From JAILLW01 sp045640905 (GTDB taxonomy: Bacteria > Bacillota > Clostridia > Lachnospirales > Lachnospiraceae): a DNA stretch of 16,534 bases. Shown piece after piece: positions 1 through 6,042 of the stretch (positions within the stretch are counted from its first letter, which is position 1; the number at the start of each line of letters is the position of its first letter). The stretch covers positions 1 through 16,534 of the forward strand of contig JAZUFW010000101.1 in the NCBI GenBank assembly GCA_045640905.1. Direction: 5' to 3'. Below the pieces are notes generated by a model that was not told the DNA's origin, did no database searches, and worked only from the letters and a program-made list of their open reading frames with translations. Both the position numbers and the translations under genes were made by a program.

Positions 1-111
1 TTCTAGTGCTTACAGAAGATGTACCTTTATGGTGGAAGAATTTGTGTACGTTTTTGAGTACGAAATAAGCCCGAGTGTCCAAAAAGCTTGATTTTTCAAC
101 ATTTTTTAACA

Positions 112-131
112 TTCAAATCCGGCTCGCACCT
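112..131 (+). pseudogene. 3' end remnant of a tRNA-Cys gene (possible attachment site)
   Basis: The bases read as a T-loop TTCAAAT (112-118), the 3' side of a T-stem CCGGC (119-123), the 3' acceptor strand TCGCACC (124-130) and a discriminator T (131). A T at that position, together with a CCGG-type T-stem, is usual for tRNA-Cys. The 5' partners are missing: the bases before the T-loop (TAACA) cannot pair with CCGGC, and no GGTGCGA acceptor strand lies upstream. A Rho-independent terminator follows at once, as expected after a tRNA gene. The simplest reading is a 3' tRNA fragment left at the right edge of an integrated element, with the intact gene to the left of the window. Bases 1-111 hold only short open frames with no recognisable product. 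Confidence 0.35.
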
Positions 132-142
132 CTAAGAATTAT

Positions 143-170
143 GAAGTCTGATTACTCAGGCTTCTTTTTT
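143..170 (+). terminator. Rho-independent terminator
   Basis: GAAGTCTGA (143-151) pairs with TCAGGCTTC (156-164) with one G-T pair, around a TTAC loop, and is followed by six T. It would end transcription coming from the left, before the NlpC/P60 gene. Confidence 0.7.
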
Positions 171-180
171 ATTACAAAAC

Positions 181-206
181 TCCTTTATGTCCAAAGGACC
201 GCCCCT
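181..206 (+). repeat. Copy 1 of GGACCGTCCCT repeat family (diverged)
   Basis: The stretch contains AAAGGACCGCCCCT, one base different from the AAAGGACCGTCCCT core seen at three other sites, preceded by CTTTATG, which resembles the CCTTATGG of the other copies. It lies about 50 bp before the ribosome binding site of the NlpC/P60 gene, in the same orientation as the gene, as the other copies do with theirs. Confidence 0.6.
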
Positions 207-271
207 GAATTAGCTTTTTCGGTATTGCGAATCGTATATATCTATATCAAGGATGTCAGGAGGGCAATTCT

Positions 272-715
272 ATGAATACTGAAGCAAAGAAAGATGTAAC
301 TGATAATGCTTTTATTAATAAACTTAATGAAAAAGATTTACACAAAGTAGCCGGTGGAGGCTCTTCATGCTCGGAAGACTCATATATTGCGGGTGGTTCT
401 GATGTCGTTTCCAGAGCGGAATCTTGGATTGGAAGAGCCGACTATGTGTGGGGTGCATGTTCTCCCGGAGCTTTCGATTGCTCGGGTTTCGTGTCTTATT
501 GCTTAACAGGACGCTATGCTCGTTTGGGAACTATATACACATTCCTGTCTTGGCCGCAAACTTCAAATCCTCAACCCGGTGATGTTTGCGTTAATTCCGG
601 TCACTGTGGCATATACATCGGAGGAGGCCAAATGATTCACGCCGCTACTGAAGGAGTAGGAGTTATTATGGGACCTGTTCAACGAGGAATGATTTATGTA
701 AAATCCCCGTACTAA
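272..715 (+). CDS. NlpC/P60 (C40) peptidase-like protein with double-glycine leader
   Basis: 147 residues. Residues 1-29 look like a bacteriocin-type leader: charged, then FINKLNEKDLHKVAGG, the LNE..L.KVAGG pattern of class II bacteriocin leaders that C39-type peptidase/ABC exporters cut after GG (G28-G29; a third G follows at 30). Residues 43-147 match a minimal NlpC/P60 fold: DCSGFVSYC with the likely nucleophile Cys70, GHCGIYIGGG with the likely base His111, and MIHA with the likely third polar residue His123. There is no classical Sec signal peptide. Five more cysteines (33, 63, 77, 106, 112) are present. Start: ATG 272 has AGGAGGG at 258-264. A terminator follows, so it appears monocistronic. 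No exporter or immunity gene lies in the window. It is probably exported and acts on cell-wall peptides or crosslinks; whether it is a toxin or a housekeeping hydrolase cannot be told. Confidence 0.85.
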   Translation: MNTEAKKDVTDNAFINKLNEKDLHKVAGGGSSCSEDSYIAGGSDVVSRAESWIGRADYVWGACSPGAFDCSGFVSYCLTGRYARLGTIYTFLSWPQTSNPQPGDVCVNSGHCGIYIGGGQMIHAATEGVGVIMGPVQRGMIYVKSPY

Positions 716-750
716 TTTTACTACGGATATATAGTGAAAGACGATATTTG

Positions 751-780
751 AAAAATAACCGCATTTTTGCGGTTATTTTT
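751..780 (+). terminator. Rho-independent terminator
   Basis: AAAAATAACCGC (751-762) pairs perfectly with GCGGTTATTTTT (769-780) around a six-base loop ATTTTT. The A-rich 5' arm and T-rich 3' arm suit both strands. It closes the NlpC/P60 gene. Confidence 0.9.
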
Positions 781-788
781 TATTTCAG

Positions 789-816
789 TTGTCAAGGAAA
801 TGTGTGAACATAGAAA
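789..816 (+). promoter_or_regulatory. Weak candidate promoter for the GH9 gene
   Basis: TTGTCA (789-794), a 16-base spacer and TAGAAA (811-816) form a weak sigma-A-like promoter just after the preceding terminator and about 35 bp before the GH9 start. Some promoter is needed here because of that terminator. Confidence 0.35.
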
Positions 817-852
817 ATAAGATGGGAAAGAAAAGAATAGAGGAGAGAGCGT

Positions 853-3384
853 ATGGAAACAGAGGGGTTTTTAATTAACGAAAGGGATTACTTTAGTTAT
901 GGTGGAGCAGATGTCATGGTATTTGATGATATTTACCCCGCGGGACATCAATCAGGAATCGGATTGATTATGAAGGATACCCGTATGGCTTCATGCGGAG
1001 ATGTTCGCTTTGAACCTACACCCGGTCAATGGCAACCGGTTCCGGCGCAGGTATCACGTTCTGTAGATAAAGAAAGCAATACGATTGAGGTGACGTTGGC
1101 TTATCCTGACATGGAAACACATCTGCGGGGTTTCAATCCGATTATTTACCCGGATTTTGAATTTGCTTACAAGGTTATGGTAAAGGGGTTTGATGACCAC
1201 ATTTCTGTCAAGGTGTTACTCGATAGGGATATACCAAATGAACTGCTCGGAAAATTGAGATTCAATTTGGAACTGTTTCCCGGAAATCTCTTCGGGAAAT
1301 CGTGGATTATGGATAAGCAAACCGGTATTTTCCCAAGACAGCCGATTGCTCCTACTCAAAGAAGAGAGTCTGTCATTGAGTATTCGGGTCATATTAAGCC
1401 TCTTGAAGACGGAAAAGCTTCTGCAAAGATGCTTATTGGGGAGAAAGATGAATACTGTCCAATTGTGGCAGATGATATAGTGGCTAAGCCGTATGCAACC
1501 GGACATACATTTACACTTTGTCCGGATGACAGTGATCATAGCTTTAGGGTATTAAGCGGTAGCAACATTATTGAACTGTATGATGGAAGGATTAATCATA
1601 ATAACGGCTGGTTTGTACTAAGCAGTCCGCTCAATCCCAATAGTAATGAAATTGCTTGTGAGTGGGATATTTATCCGAATACGGAAAAAGAGTATCTTTA
1701 TGAACCTGTAGTACAACTTTCGACTGTGGGATATCATCCGGATATGCCCAAGACAGCTGTTATCGAGATTGATGCAAAGGATAAGCCGCTCAACAATGCG
1801 GTATTATATCGTGTAGATGAAAGCGGAGTGAAAGAGTATGCCAAATTGCCGATTAGCGTACACGGAGATTTCCTAAGGTACAAATATCTTAAGGCGGATT
1901 TTTCAAAGGTACGTGAAGCAGGTATTTACTTTATTCGCTATTCGACTTCTGATTCAGCTTTATTCAGAATAGATTCTGAGATATATGAGCGCGGAATCTG
2001 GCAGCCTGTTCTTGAGTATTTTTTGCCGGTACAGATGTGTCACATGCGAGTAAATGAAAAATATCGTGTGTGGCATGGATTATGCCATAAGGATGATGCC
2101 AGAATGGCACTTACCGATTATTCGCAGTTTGACGGTGCGGCCCAGGGGACTTCGACGCTTACAAAGTATAAGCCCGGGGAACATGTTCCGGGGCTGAATC
2201 GAGGCGGCTGGCATGATGCCGGTGATTTTGATTTGAGAATAGAGTCTCAAACCTGGGAAATATATAACCTATCCTTGGCTGTTGAAGAATTTAATGCTTA
2301 TGTAGATGAAACAACTATAGATCAGAGCAAACAGGTAGTTGAGATTCATCAACCTGATGGCGTTAATGATCTTTTGCAACAGATAGAGCACGGACTGCTA
2401 AGTGTTGTGGGTGGTTACAATTCTTTGGGACGACTCTATCATGAGATTATGTCGTCAAAGCTTCGACAGTATGTGCTTTTGGGTGATCCCGTAAATATGA
2501 CTGAAGGTGGTACTGATAATGATTCGGAGCGCTGGGTTTTCACGGAGGATAATCCGGAACGAGAATTAATGGCGGCAGCTCATCTGGCAGCGGCTTCGCG
2601 AGTCATTAAGGACTATAACGCTGCCTTGAGTGAGGACACTATTAAAATCGCGAAAGAACTTTTTGATGTTACCTTTGTCGAAGAAAAATCGGCAGAAGAG
2701 CTTAAGGGAATGGACACCGGTGCTTCTGCGGTTAAGCGTATGGGCGGAAGCATAGGAGCCAAGATAGTTGCGGCGGTAGAATTGTTTATCTCAACAGACG
2801 AAGAACAATATTTGAGCTACATAAAGGAACATATTGATCACATCGTTGATACTATAGCTGAAACCGGATGGATTACATCAAAGATTTTAGACAGAATTGA
2901 TGATACCGAAAGTGTAAAGAGAATACGTGGTGCCATTGCGGATTACATGAACATTATTAATGCAAAATGTGCAGATACACCATATGGCATTATGTATACA
3001 CCCGTGATTTGGGGTGCGGGATGGAATATACAATCACAGGGTGTACACCATTATTTCCTACATAAGGCATGCCCGGATTTGGTTGACCCGGAGCCGGTTT
3101 TCAGTGCACTAAACTTTATTCTGGGTTGTCATCCCGGCAAGAATATTGCTTCGTTTGCTTCGGGAATCGGTTCTGTTAGTGCTACCGTTGCGTATGGAAT
3201 GAATCGTGCGGATTGGTCATATATTCCGGGGGGTGTAATTTCAGGAACGGCGTTGATTCGCCCTGATTTTCCTGAACTTCTTGAATTCCCGTATCTTTGG
3301 CAACAGGGAGAGTACGTGATAGGCGGAGGCTCGACCAATTATCTTCTTTTGGTGTTGGCAGTCAGAAAATTATTGGGCAAATGA
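853..3384 (+). CDS. Glycoside hydrolase family 9, non-secreted
   Basis: 843 residues. Residues about 1-280 form a beta-rich N-terminal region not recognised further. Residues about 285-375 (VVQLSTVGYHPDMPKTAV onward) match the Ig-like CelD_N domain found before GH9 catalytic domains. The catalytic domain runs from about 385 to the end: GGWHDAGDFD at 451-460 holds the DAGD aspartates (455, 458) that serve as base and water-binding residues in GH9, and WQQGEYVIGG holds the likely acid Glu820. The C-terminal part (PGGVISGTALIRPDFPEL then E820) is of the divergent GH9 type rather than the classical HHR cellulase type. There is no signal peptide, dockerin or carbohydrate-binding module, so it probably acts in the cytoplasm on imported oligosaccharides, perhaps as an exo-acting beta-glucosidase; the substrate is not provable. 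Start chosen by AGGAG at 841-845. Confidence 0.88.
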   Translation: METEGFLINERDYFSYGGADVMVFDDIYPAGHQSGIGLIMKDTRMASCGDVRFEPTPGQWQPVPAQVSRSVDKESNTIEVTLAYPDMETHLRGFNPIIYPDFEFAYKVMVKGFDDHISVKVLLDRDIPNELLGKLRFNLELFPGNLFGKSWIMDKQTGIFPRQPIAPTQRRESVIEYSGHIKPLEDGKASAKMLIGEKDEYCPIVADDIVAKPYATGHTFTLCPDDSDHSFRVLSGSNIIELYDGRINHNNGWFVLSSPLNPNSNEIACEWDIYPNTEKEYLYEPVVQLSTVGYHPDMPKTAVIEIDAKDKPLNNAVLYRVDESGVKEYAKLPISVHGDFLRYKYLKADFSKVREAGIYFIRYSTSDSALFRIDSEIYERGIWQPVLEYFLPVQMCHMRVNEKYRVWHGLCHKDDARMALTDYSQFDGAAQGTSTLTKYKPGEHVPGLNRGGWHDAGDFDLRIESQTWEIYNLSLAVEEFNAYVDETTIDQSKQVVEIHQPDGVNDLLQQIEHGLLSVVGGYNSLGRLYHEIMSSKLRQYVLLGDPVNMTEGGTDNDSERWVFTEDNPERELMAAAHLAAASRVIKDYNAALSEDTIKIAKELFDVTFVEEKSAEELKGMDTGASAVKRMGGSIGAKIVAAVELFISTDEEQYLSYIKEHIDHIVDTIAETGWITSKILDRIDDTESVKRIRGAIADYMNIINAKCADTPYGIMYTPVIWGAGWNIQSQGVHHYFLHKACPDLVDPEPVFSALNFILGCHPGKNIASFASGIGSVSATVAYGMNRADWSYIPGGVISGTALIRPDFPELLEFPYLWQQGEYVIGGGSTNYLLLVLAVRKLLGK

Positions 3385-3558
3385 TCTCATAATCAAAGAA
3401 AAGAGAAGCTCGATAATAACCATAATTCTTAACATAAGCTATTTTGAGAGATTTATGAATATAGAGGATATATGTGTATATGAATAGGAAGAGTTTGTAA
3501 ATGTTCTATATTCAGATGATGAAAAAATATTGATAAGCTCCGTGATATGGCATATATT

Positions 3559-3617
3559 AGCCAAAGGGGCTATCCATATGGCAAAGGGGCTATCCTTATG
3601 GAAAAAGGACCGTCCCT
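3559..3617 (+). repeat. Copy 2 of the repeat, long tandem form
   Basis: Two successive units GC(C)AAAGGGGCTATCC(A/T)TATG (about 3560-3580 and 3581-3600) are followed by GAAAAAGGACCGTCCCT (3601-3617). GGAC-C-GTCC is a small dyad and CCATATGG (3574-3581) a palindrome. The copy ends about 19 bp before the chosen ylmH start and contains in-frame ATG codons at 3547 (just before it) and 3598, which lengthen the open frame by up to 30 residues. Confidence 0.85.
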
Positions 3618-3636
3618 AGAAAGGTTATTTCTTATT

Positions 3637-4395
3637 ATGAATTCGCTAAATAATTCTGGATTATGCAATAGATTTCGTGATTTGGCGGACAGATGTTACC
3701 AGAAGAACGTTTACACGTATAGCGGTTTTCTTTCAATAGCCGATATTTCGGATTTTCATTCAATGGAAAGAGAATTCTCACATGTTCCGTATGAACTTTT
3801 CGGGGGATATGACTTGAGTGAGAGGATGATTCTCAGGTTTGGAAATGAAGAAACTCTCGGTTATTCCGAAGATTTTCCTATTACCATTCTTGAGATTTCT
3901 CCATTGATGAATAAATTTGCGGATGAACTTAACCATCGTGATTTTCTTGGCGCATTGATGAATCTGGGAATCGAACGTGATGTTATCGGAGACATTCTGG
4001 TTGAAAGTCCCAGAGCATATATATTTGTTTTGGATTCGATAGTTGAATATATTATTGAAAATTTGACGCGCATAAAGCACACTTCTGTAATGGTTAAGGC
4101 AGTTAGAGACCTCCCGGCGATAGCCATCAAAGAACCTAAACAGGAGACTGTTCAAATACCTTCAGAGAGACTTGATGTTATTATTTCCAAGGTCTATAAG
4201 TGCTCCAGAGAAACGTCGATTCAGTTTTTTAAGGAAGGGCGCGTTTTCATCAATGGACGAATTTGTGAAAACAATTCAAAAATCCTGAAGCAGTCCGACA
4301 CAATAACAGTAAGGGGTTATGGTAAATTCATTTATAACGGATATTCTTCTTTAAGCCGAAAGGGAAAACTTGTGGCTTCAGTCTGTGTGTATTAG
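3637..4395 (+). CDS. ylmH: YlmH-like S4-domain RNA-binding protein
   Basis: 252 residues, the usual YlmH length. The middle motif HRDFLGALMNLGIERDVIGD (100-119) is a family hallmark, and an S4 RNA-binding domain spans about 178-232 (RLDVIISKVYKCSR... EGRVFING... DTITVRGYGKF). YlmH binds the 50S subunit and has been linked to ribosome-associated quality control and, through its usual cluster, to cell division; here it stands apart from ylmE/F/G and divIVA. The open frame extends upstream to 3547, but that part is repeat DNA (reads SQRGYPYGKG... MEKGPSL). ATG 3637 with AGAAAGG at 3618-3624 gives a family-like N-terminus and is preferred. An 84-bp fragment of a second, diverged copy lies downstream. 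Confidence 0.82.
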   Translation: MNSLNNSGLCNRFRDLADRCYQKNVYTYSGFLSIADISDFHSMEREFSHVPYELFGGYDLSERMILRFGNEETLGYSEDFPITILEISPLMNKFADELNHRDFLGALMNLGIERDVIGDILVESPRAYIFVLDSIVEYIIENLTRIKHTSVMVKAVRDLPAIAIKEPKQETVQIPSERLDVIISKVYKCSRETSIQFFKEGRVFINGRICENNSKILKQSDTITVRGYGKFIYNGYSSLSRKGKLVASVCVY

Positions 4396-4461
4396 CAATA
4401 ACCCAATCATGATGTTCTTCATCAATCCTTAGGGTTTACACAAAAATATATACACTCTCCG

Positions 4462-4545
4462 TATAGCGGCTTTCTTTCAATAGCCGATATTTCGGATTTC
4501 CATTCGATGGAAAGAGAATTCTCACATGTTCCGTATGAACTTTTT
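4462..4545 (+). pseudogene. Fragment of a second, diverged ylmH
   Basis: These 84 bp encode the same 28 residues as ylmH codons 28-55 (bases 3718-3801; YSGFLSIAD... HVPYELF). They differ at four bases only, all in third codon positions and all silent (GGT/GGC, TTT/TTC, TCA/TCG, TTC/TTT). Weak similarity may extend some bases to the left (TACAC... CGTATAGCGG). On the right the match ends at GGATAT, where repeat copy 3 begins. No start or S4 domain is present, so it is not functional as YlmH. The silent-only pattern implies the source was a working ylmH that had diverged before being broken. Confidence 0.8.
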
Positions 4546-4819
4546 GATGGATATGGCAAAAGGACCGTCCCTAAACAAAATAGAGCATCATGATTCTTAT
4601 TCAACATTCGAAATCGAAGGTCAAGAAGTAGATTGTTTCATTGTCTGGAAGACCACAAAGAGCTTTGATGAGGTATTCGAAACCAATACCGGTTATGTAA
4701 TCGCCCCCGAGGTGTGCGCGGCGGATAATTTTATGTATGCGATGATTTACGGTGTGGCAGGAAGAAAAGGTTATCCCATTGGTATTTTCTATACGCTTGA
4801 TTTACTGCATAAAAAATAG
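4526..4819 (+). CDS. Short unknown ORF, chimeric with ylmH fragment and repeat
   Basis: 97 residues at the longest. The first about 9 residues are the ylmH fragment read in another frame, and the next (MAKGPSL) come from the repeat. From about residue 18 (KIEHHDSYSTFEIEGQEVDC onward) the sequence looks like genuine protein, ending GRKGYPIGIFYTLDLLHKK. I do not recognise the family; there are no transmembrane segments or signal peptide. No convincing ribosome binding site precedes any ATG in this frame (4526, 4535, 4547, 4553). It is most likely the 3' part of a gene whose start was replaced by the rearrangement, possibly still read from a repeat-derived ATG. Its stop lies within the fic promoter region. 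Confidence 0.4.
   Translation: MFRMNFLMDMAKGPSLNKIEHHDSYSTFEIEGQEVDCFIVWKTTKSFDEVFETNTGYVIAPEVCAADNFMYAMIYGVAGRKGYPIGIFYTLDLLHKK
4551..4575 (+). repeat. Copy 3 of the repeat, truncated
   Basis: ATATGGCAAAAGGACCGTCCCT fragments (4551-4572) match the joined ends of the long form, with the GGGGCTATCC unit deleted. It sits exactly at the right edge of the ylmH fragment, so it may mark the recombination joint. Confidence 0.75.
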
Positions 4820-4825
4820 TAAAAT
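4797..4825 (+). promoter_or_regulatory. Promoter of fic
   Basis: TTGATT (4797-4802), a 17-base spacer and TAAAAT (4820-4825) form a good sigma-A-type promoter 31 bp before the fic start codon. Confidence 0.65.
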
Positions 4826-4838
4826 TTAGGCAGTAAAT
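4800..4838. promoter_or_regulatory. Inverted repeat over the fic promoter, candidate operator
   Basis: ATTTACTGC (4800-4808) and GCAGTAAAT (4830-4838) are perfect 9-base inverted repeats, 30 bp centre to centre (about three helical turns). One arm overlaps the -35 box and the other lies just past the -10 box. No T-run follows, so it is not a terminator. It could be bound by the Fic protein's own winged-helix tail or another regulator; this is inference. Confidence 0.5.
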
Positions 4839-4855
4839 AGCGAACGGGAGAAACT

Positions 4856-5902
4856 ATGCGCAAGTTTGATTATTCTTTTTTGAAAAAAGATATACCCGGT
4901 AATCTAGTCGGATTAACAGATATTATTGCAGATTTAAGAAGTAAGGAAGAGTTTAGGAAGCTTCAATATACAGAAACATTCGAGCAGCTTAGAAAAAAAG
5001 CAATTATTGAATCTGTTAAAGGAAGCAATGCTATTGAAGGCATAGTTACTACTGATTCAAGAATTAGGGATCTTGTTGATGGAGCAACTCCGACGACTCA
5101 TGATGAAATGGAAATATCTGGGTATAAGGAAGCGCTCGATTTGATTCACCGGGAATATCAAAACCTGGATGTTGATGAAGATACTGTATGTATGCTTCAT
5201 AGAATGATAGAGAATGCAACTAATGCTGACTCGGCCGGAAAGTATAAAAAGGCAAATAACTTTATTATGGAATATACAGAGGATGGATTAAGGAGAGTAC
5301 GTTTTAAACCGGTCGATGCAAAGGATACCTCATATGCTATGGAACAGATGATTTTAGCACTTTATGAAGCGCGGCAGGATTCAGAAATCTCTCCGTTATT
5401 AATTATTCCATGTTTTGTTGTAGACTTTTTGTGTATTCATCCATTTTCGGATGGCAATGGACGAGTCTCCAGATTGATAACCGTTTTACTTCTATATAAT
5501 TTTGGATACGACATAGTTCGCTATATATCTTTTGAAGGTCAGGTCAACAAATATAAAGACAGTTATTACGCTGCCTTAGAACAGTCATCTATGTCGTGGC
5601 ATGATGGAACAAATAACTACGTCCCTTTTATAGTAAATTTTCTTCAGATACTATACAGATGTTTCAAGGATTTGGATGAGTCTTTCATGGAGATATCTTT
5701 GAAAAAGGCTAAAAAATCCCAGCGAGTTGAAAACATATTATCAAGTGCAATTGTTCCTATTTCAAAAAAGGATATTTCAGAAAAACTTCCGGATGTCAGT
5801 ATACAAACTATTGAATTGGTACTTGGTAAGATGTTGAAGGAAGGCAAAATTGTTAAAATCGGTACATATAAAGACGCAAGGTATATGAAGAAAAAGAATT
5901 AG
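4856..5902 (+). CDS. Fic family protein (AMP-transferase) with internal inhibitory motif and C-terminal winged helix
   Basis: 348 residues. The active motif HPFSDGNGRVSR (195-206) matches HPFx(D/E)GNGR completely, with catalytic His195, so it should transfer AMP (or another nucleotide part) to protein hydroxyls. SNAIEG (57-62) matches the (S/T)xxxE(G/N) inhibitory helix with Glu61, placed before the Fic core as in class II self-inhibited Fic proteins. Residues about 285-345 (VENILSSAIVPISKKDISEKL... LVLGKMLKEGKIVKIG) look like a winged helix-turn-helix, common in this subgroup. GGGAG at 4846-4850 sets the start. It has its own promoter and no antitoxin-like partner gene. The target protein is unknown. 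Confidence 0.92.
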   Translation: MRKFDYSFLKKDIPGNLVGLTDIIADLRSKEEFRKLQYTETFEQLRKKAIIESVKGSNAIEGIVTTDSRIRDLVDGATPTTHDEMEISGYKEALDLIHREYQNLDVDEDTVCMLHRMIENATNADSAGKYKKANNFIMEYTEDGLRRVRFKPVDAKDTSYAMEQMILALYEARQDSEISPLLIIPCFVVDFLCIHPFSDGNGRVSRLITVLLLYNFGYDIVRYISFEGQVNKYKDSYYAALEQSSMSWHDGTNNYVPFIVNFLQILYRCFKDLDESFMEISLKKAKKSQRVENILSSAIVPISKKDISEKLPDVSIQTIELVLGKMLKEGKIVKIGTYKDARYMKKKN

Positions 5903-5990
5903 TTTCGGTTTTTGTTATAACAATGAGCCGAGTGCGCCATCCTCGCAGGCAGGTAATAATATTTCGAAAGTTTTTTTGTTTCAATTGTTT

Positions 5991-6030
5991 AAGCCAAAGG
6001 GGCTATCCTTATGGAAAAAGGACCGTCCCT
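5991..6030 (+). repeat. Copy 4 of the repeat
   Basis: AAGCCAAAGGGGCTATCC, TTATGG and AAAAAGGACCGTCCCT follow in order: one GGGGCTATCC unit plus the GGACCGTCCC core. It ends directly against AAAGGAG, the ribosome binding site of the next gene. Read in the HAD frame it gives SQRGYPYGK, the same residues as copy 2 in the ylmH frame. Confidence 0.85.
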
Positions 6031-6042
6031 AAAGGAGTATAC

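Noticed and set aside
50..131. A complete tRNA ending at 131
   Set aside because: Only the 3' T-loop and acceptor half is present; no D-arm, anticodon arm or 5' acceptor pairs upstream.
75..275. 66-residue open frame before the NlpC/P60 gene
   Set aside because: It spans a terminator and a repeat copy, has no ribosome binding site, and runs into the next gene's start.
3457..3513. Inverted repeat TGAATATAG / CTATATTCA after the GH9 gene
   Set aside because: The arms are 9 bases, A/T-rich and about 40 bases apart, with no T-run; likely chance in A/T-rich DNA.
3559..6030. CRISPR array
   Set aside because: The repeats are few, unevenly spaced by hundreds of bases to kilobases, and no spacers or cas genes are present.
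5923..6042. 40-residue N-terminal extension of the HAD protein
   Set aside because: It translates repeat DNA, and a good ribosome binding site plus motif I place the start at 6043.
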